NCBI RefSeq assembly: GCF_020991415.1
Contig: NZ_JAJMOY010000005.1
Span: forward strand, 62,001 to 126,000
Direction of reading: 5' to 3'
Source of the DNA: Flavobacterium sp. ENC
Lineage (GTDB): Bacteria; Bacteroidota; Bacteroidia; Flavobacteriales; Flavobacteriaceae
DNA length: 64,000 bases
Numbering within the stretch: the stretch's first letter is position 1; each line of letters begins with the position of its first letter. A model generated the notes under the pieces. It saw only the letters and a program-made list of their open reading frames with translations, searched no databases and was not told the DNA's origin. The translations under genes and the position numbers were made by a program. This document shows, piece after piece, positions 61,518-64,000 of this stretch.

Positions 61518-62549
61518 ATGATAGAATTAAAGAATATTACAAAAACCTTTTATAAAACAGGCCGGGAAATTAATGCGTTGCAGGATGTTTCACTTCATGT
61601 ACCTCCCGGAAAAATTTTCGGTGTTATCGGTACTTCCGGAGCCGGAAAAAGCACTTTGATACGCTGCATTAATTTACTTGAAAAACCAACTTCGGGTGAG
61701 GTAATCGTGGACGGAAAATCATTGCTGCTCTTAAGCAACTCCCAACTGGCGCAGGAAAGAAGACAAATCGGAATGATTTTTCAGCATTTTAACCTTTTAT
61801 CCTCCAGAACTGTTTTTGAGAATGTCGCGTTTTCCTTAGAATTAGCCGGTGTTTCCAAAAGCATCATTAAAGAACGTGTACAGGAACTATTAGAACTTGT
61901 CGGACTAACTGAAAAAGTCAATGATTATCCTGCCAGTCTCTCCGGCGGTCAAAAACAGCGTGTCGCTATTGCAAGAACTTTAGCCAATAATCCAAAAGTA
62001 CTTTTGTGTGACGAAGCGACCAGCGCACTGGATCCCGGAACTACAAGGTCAATTTTAAATCTGTTAAAAGACATCAACAAACGTCTTAATATCACAATAC
62101 TGCTAATCACCCATCAAATGGAGGTCGTTAAGGCAATTTGTGACGAAGTTGCCGTCATAAGCAACGGAAAACTAATCGAACAGGGAACTGTAGGCGAAAT
62201 ATTCGCCAATCCGCAACATGAATTAACGCGTGAATTTATCGCCTCTTCTTTACACATTGACATTCCGGATGTATATCAGGAACGTCTGGAAGCAGTTTAC
62301 AAAGAAGGCTTGCATCCTTTATTGCGTTTAGAACTGAACGGCAATTCGGTAAACGAGCCTATTCTCACTCAGGCTGCCATTCAGTTTGGTGTGAACGCCA
62401 ATATTATAACGGCACAGACCGCATACGCAGGTGAAACCAATTTTGGAATCCTGATCGTCGAATTGTCCGGTAATGAAATACAGCAAAAAGAAGCAATTCA
62501 ATTTTTTAAAGAAAAACACGTAAAAACAGAAATATTAGGCTATGTCTGA
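61518..62549 (+). CDS. metN: Methionine ABC transporter ATP-binding protein
   Basis: A 343-residue ABC ATPase: Walker [10 protein letters not shown] (38-46), [14 protein letters not shown] near 140, Walker [12 protein letters not shown] near 161, His switch LITHQ, and a C-terminal NIL domain (about 265-343) that binds L-methionine and gives trans-inhibition. Its operon with metI and metQ confirms the substrate. Overlaps the metI start by eight bases. Confidence 0.95.
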   Translation: MIELKNITKTFYKTGREINALQDVSLHVPPGKIFGVIGTSGAGKSTLIRCINLLEKPTSGEVIVDGKSLLLLSNSQLAQERRQIGMIFQHFNLLSSRTVFENVAFSLELAGVSKSIIKERVQELLELVGLTEKVNDYPASLSGGQKQRVAIARTLANNPKVLLCDEATSALDPGTTRSILNLLKDINKRLNITILLITHQMEVVKAICDEVAVISNGKLIEQGTVGEIFANPQHELTREFIASSLHIDIPDVYQERLEAVYKEGLHPLLRLELNGNSVNEPILTQAAIQFGVNANIITAQTAYAGETNFGILIVELSGNEIQQKEAIQFFKEKHVKTEILGYV

Positions 62550-63195
62550 ATCCATTATAACATTACTAGTACAAGGAACATTAGAAACAATTGTAATGAC
62601 ATTCCTGGCCGGATTCTTCGGTTTTTTATTAGGACTTCCATCGGGAATTTTATTATTCCTTACCCGCAAAGGTCAGATTTTAGAGCACGTGGTATTCAAC
62701 CGCGTTCTATCGGTAATCGTAAACATTTTCAGATCGATTCCTTTTATCATTTTAATTGTATGGATGATTCCTTTCACCAGAACTTTGGTAGGAACTTCTA
62801 TTGGTGTTAGTGCTGCACTAGTACCCTTAAGCATTGGGGCAGCTCCTTTTATTGCAAGACTGGTAGAAAACAGTTTGCTGAGCCTTCCTTCTGGACTCAT
62901 TGAAGCGGCAAGAGCTCTGGGCGCAACCCCTTTTCAAATTGTATACAAAGTACTATTGCCGGAAGCACTTCCCTCGCTCATCAATGCTGCTTCAATTACC
63001 CTGATCACACTTGTCGGCTATTCAGCAATGGGTGGTGCTGTAGGTGCCGGCGGACTTGGACAAATAGGATATCAATACGGTTATATTGGGTACGATGCAG
63101 CAATTATGAATACTGTTCTGATTTTACTGGTCGCCCTTGTATTTATTATTCAATTTGCAGGCGACAAACTTTCTAAATATTTTGATCACAGATAA
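62542..63195 (+). CDS. metI: Methionine ABC transporter permease
   Basis: A 217-residue inner membrane permease with five predicted helices and the EAA loop [22 protein letters not shown]. Start overlaps the metN stop by eight bases. Partner of MetN; homologue of E. coli MetI (217 aa). Confidence 0.95.
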   Translation: MSESIITLLVQGTLETIVMTFLAGFFGFLLGLPSGILLFLTRKGQILEHVVFNRVLSVIVNIFRSIPFIILIVWMIPFTRTLVGTSIGVSAALVPLSIGAAPFIARLVENSLLSLPSGLIEAARALGATPFQIVYKVLLPEALPSLINAASITLITLVGYSAMGGAVGAGGLGQIGYQYGYIGYDAAIMNTVLILLVALVFIIQFAGDKLSKYFDHR

Positions 63196-63223
63196 AACTC
63201 AGCTTTAATTTTAAAATAAAAAC

Positions 63224-64000
63224 ATGAATACAAAAAATAAATTTTCGATACTGGCGGGAATCCTATTAGCCACTCTTTTGCTGTCAAATTGCGGAAAGGA
63301 CAAAAAAAACGATCCGAATTTCATAAAGGTCGGAGTTGCTGCGGGACCCGAATTTACGGTAGCTCAGGAAGCTCAAAAAGTAGCCAAAGAAAAATATGGC
63401 CTGGAAGTGGAGTTAATTACCTTCAATGATTATGTAGTTCCAAACGAAGCCTTAAACCAAGGCGATATTGACGCTAATGCTTTCCAGCACAAACCTTACC
63501 TTGACGCACAGTCAAAACAAAGAGGATACAAACTGGCGATTATCGGCAAGACTTTCATTTATCCGATTGCTGCTTATTCCAGAAAAATAAAAACGCTGGC
63601 CGAATTAAAACCGGAAAGTACCATTGTAATTCCAAATGACCCCACCAATGGAGGGCGTTCCTTATTACTGCTTCAAAAAAATGGTATTTTAAAACTGAGA
63701 GATAACGTAGGCCTTTTACCAAAAGTAACCGACATCACGGAAAACCCTAAGAATTTAAAAATATTAGAACTGGAAGCGCCACAGATTCCAAGAACCTTAG
63801 ACGATCAAAATGTAACGATTGCCATTATCAACAACACGTTCTCCTCACAAGCAGGGCTGGTACCGTCCAGAGATGCTTTATTTGTTGAAGATAAAGATTC
63901 TCCGTATGTGAATTTGGTAGTTTCAAGGGAAGACAATAAAAAAGACCCAAGGATTTTAAAATTTCTAAAAGCATTTCAATCTGACGAAGTAGCAAAAGTG
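63224..64000 (+). CDS. metQ: MetQ/NlpA family methionine-binding lipoprotein, cut at window end
   Basis: Open reading frame from ATG 63224 to the window end, 259 codons in frame, truncated. It starts MNTKNKFSILAGILLATLLL with lipobox SNCGKD (Cys23), followed by the NlpA pattern IKVGVAAGPEFTVAQEAQK, LNQGDIDANAFQHKPYLDA and IAIINNTFSSQAGLVP. Periplasmic (lipid-anchored) methionine receptor for MetNI; the C-terminal 10-20 residues lie beyond the window. Confidence 0.94.
   Translation, partial: MNTKNKFSILAGILLATLLLSNCGKDKKNDPNFIKVGVAAGPEFTVAQEAQKVAKEKYGLEVELITFNDYVVPNEALNQGDIDANAFQHKPYLDAQSKQRGYKLAIIGKTFIYPIAAYSRKIKTLAELKPESTIVIPNDPTNGGRSLLLLQKNGILKLRDNVGLLPKVTDITENPKNLKILELEAPQIPRTLDDQNVTIAIINNTFSSQAGLVPSRDALFVEDKDSPYVNLVVSREDNKKDPRILKFLKAFQSDEVAKV

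Overview
The window is chromosomal DNA from a member of the Flavobacteriaceae, most likely Flavobacterium or a close relative. The signs are: low G+C; promoters of the Bacteroidetes type (TTG, then 17-23 bases, then TAnnTTTG) upstream of many genes; a protein with a type IX secretion sorting domain; several TonB-dependent receptors; lipoproteins with acidic residues after the lipobox; a 6S-Flavo-like RNA next to zapA; and many DUFs typical of the phylum (DUF4252, DUF4199, DUF4290, DUF5686). Most genes are housekeeping genes in short operons closed by strong hairpin terminators. I see no phage, insertion sequence or CRISPR array.

Layout. 1-816: about 2.6 copies of a 311-314 bp non-coding tandem repeat carrying three palindromes. 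827-6348: vitamin B12 locus, with cobS and cobC (end of cobalamin synthesis), then a cobalamin riboswitch controlling btuB, a BtuG-like surface beta-propeller lipoprotein and a T9SS-secreted protein. 6429-10100: an S41 protease diverging from an ECF sigma / anti-sigma-like / DUF4252 / DUF4252 operon. 10240-16663: membrane proteins, carB, rpmH (a 53-codon gene), a TPR-like protein, a hydrolase and a GNAT-like protein. 16841-22301: ABC-F ATPase, GlmU-like protein, a Crp/tautomerase/NTF2-like cluster and rpmE. 22549-28623: DUF4199, glycosyltransferase, phosphosugar mutase, ABC exporter, DUF2971. 28792-33807: EF-hand-like lipoprotein, TonB receptor and M23 peptidase. 33978-36335: a division and RNA block (coiled-coil protein, zapA, 6S-like RNA, rny).

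36413-43781: histidine kinase, xerD, two divergent paralogous barrel proteins, aroQ, DUF5686 receptor-like protein. 44078-47593 (minus): CDF transporter, murA, DUF4290, DUF493. 47849-54795: esterase, AAA ATPase, recQ, fmt, HU, YqgE, class IV aminotransferase, START-like protein. 54950: tRNA with CAT anticodon. 55326-61213: the most accessory-looking stretch (CorA-like, VOC, DUF2200, zinc-ribbon protein, a caspase-like DUF6642 protein with an AraC regulator, a small protein and a pentapeptide-repeat protein). 61518-64000: metN-metI-metQ methionine importer, with metQ cut by the window end.

Points worth a second look: the riboswitch-controlled B12 capture operon with a T9SS protein; a MurA with Asp instead of Cys at the fosfomycin-binding position; a DUF6642 protein that seems to have lost its His/Cys dyad, in a block bounded by related CTCAGTCTCAGT palindromes; 8-nt-period tracts that follow stop codons in a fixed polarity; the 6S-like RNA; and the 5' repeat array. 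Family names are from sequence recognition alone; no search was run.
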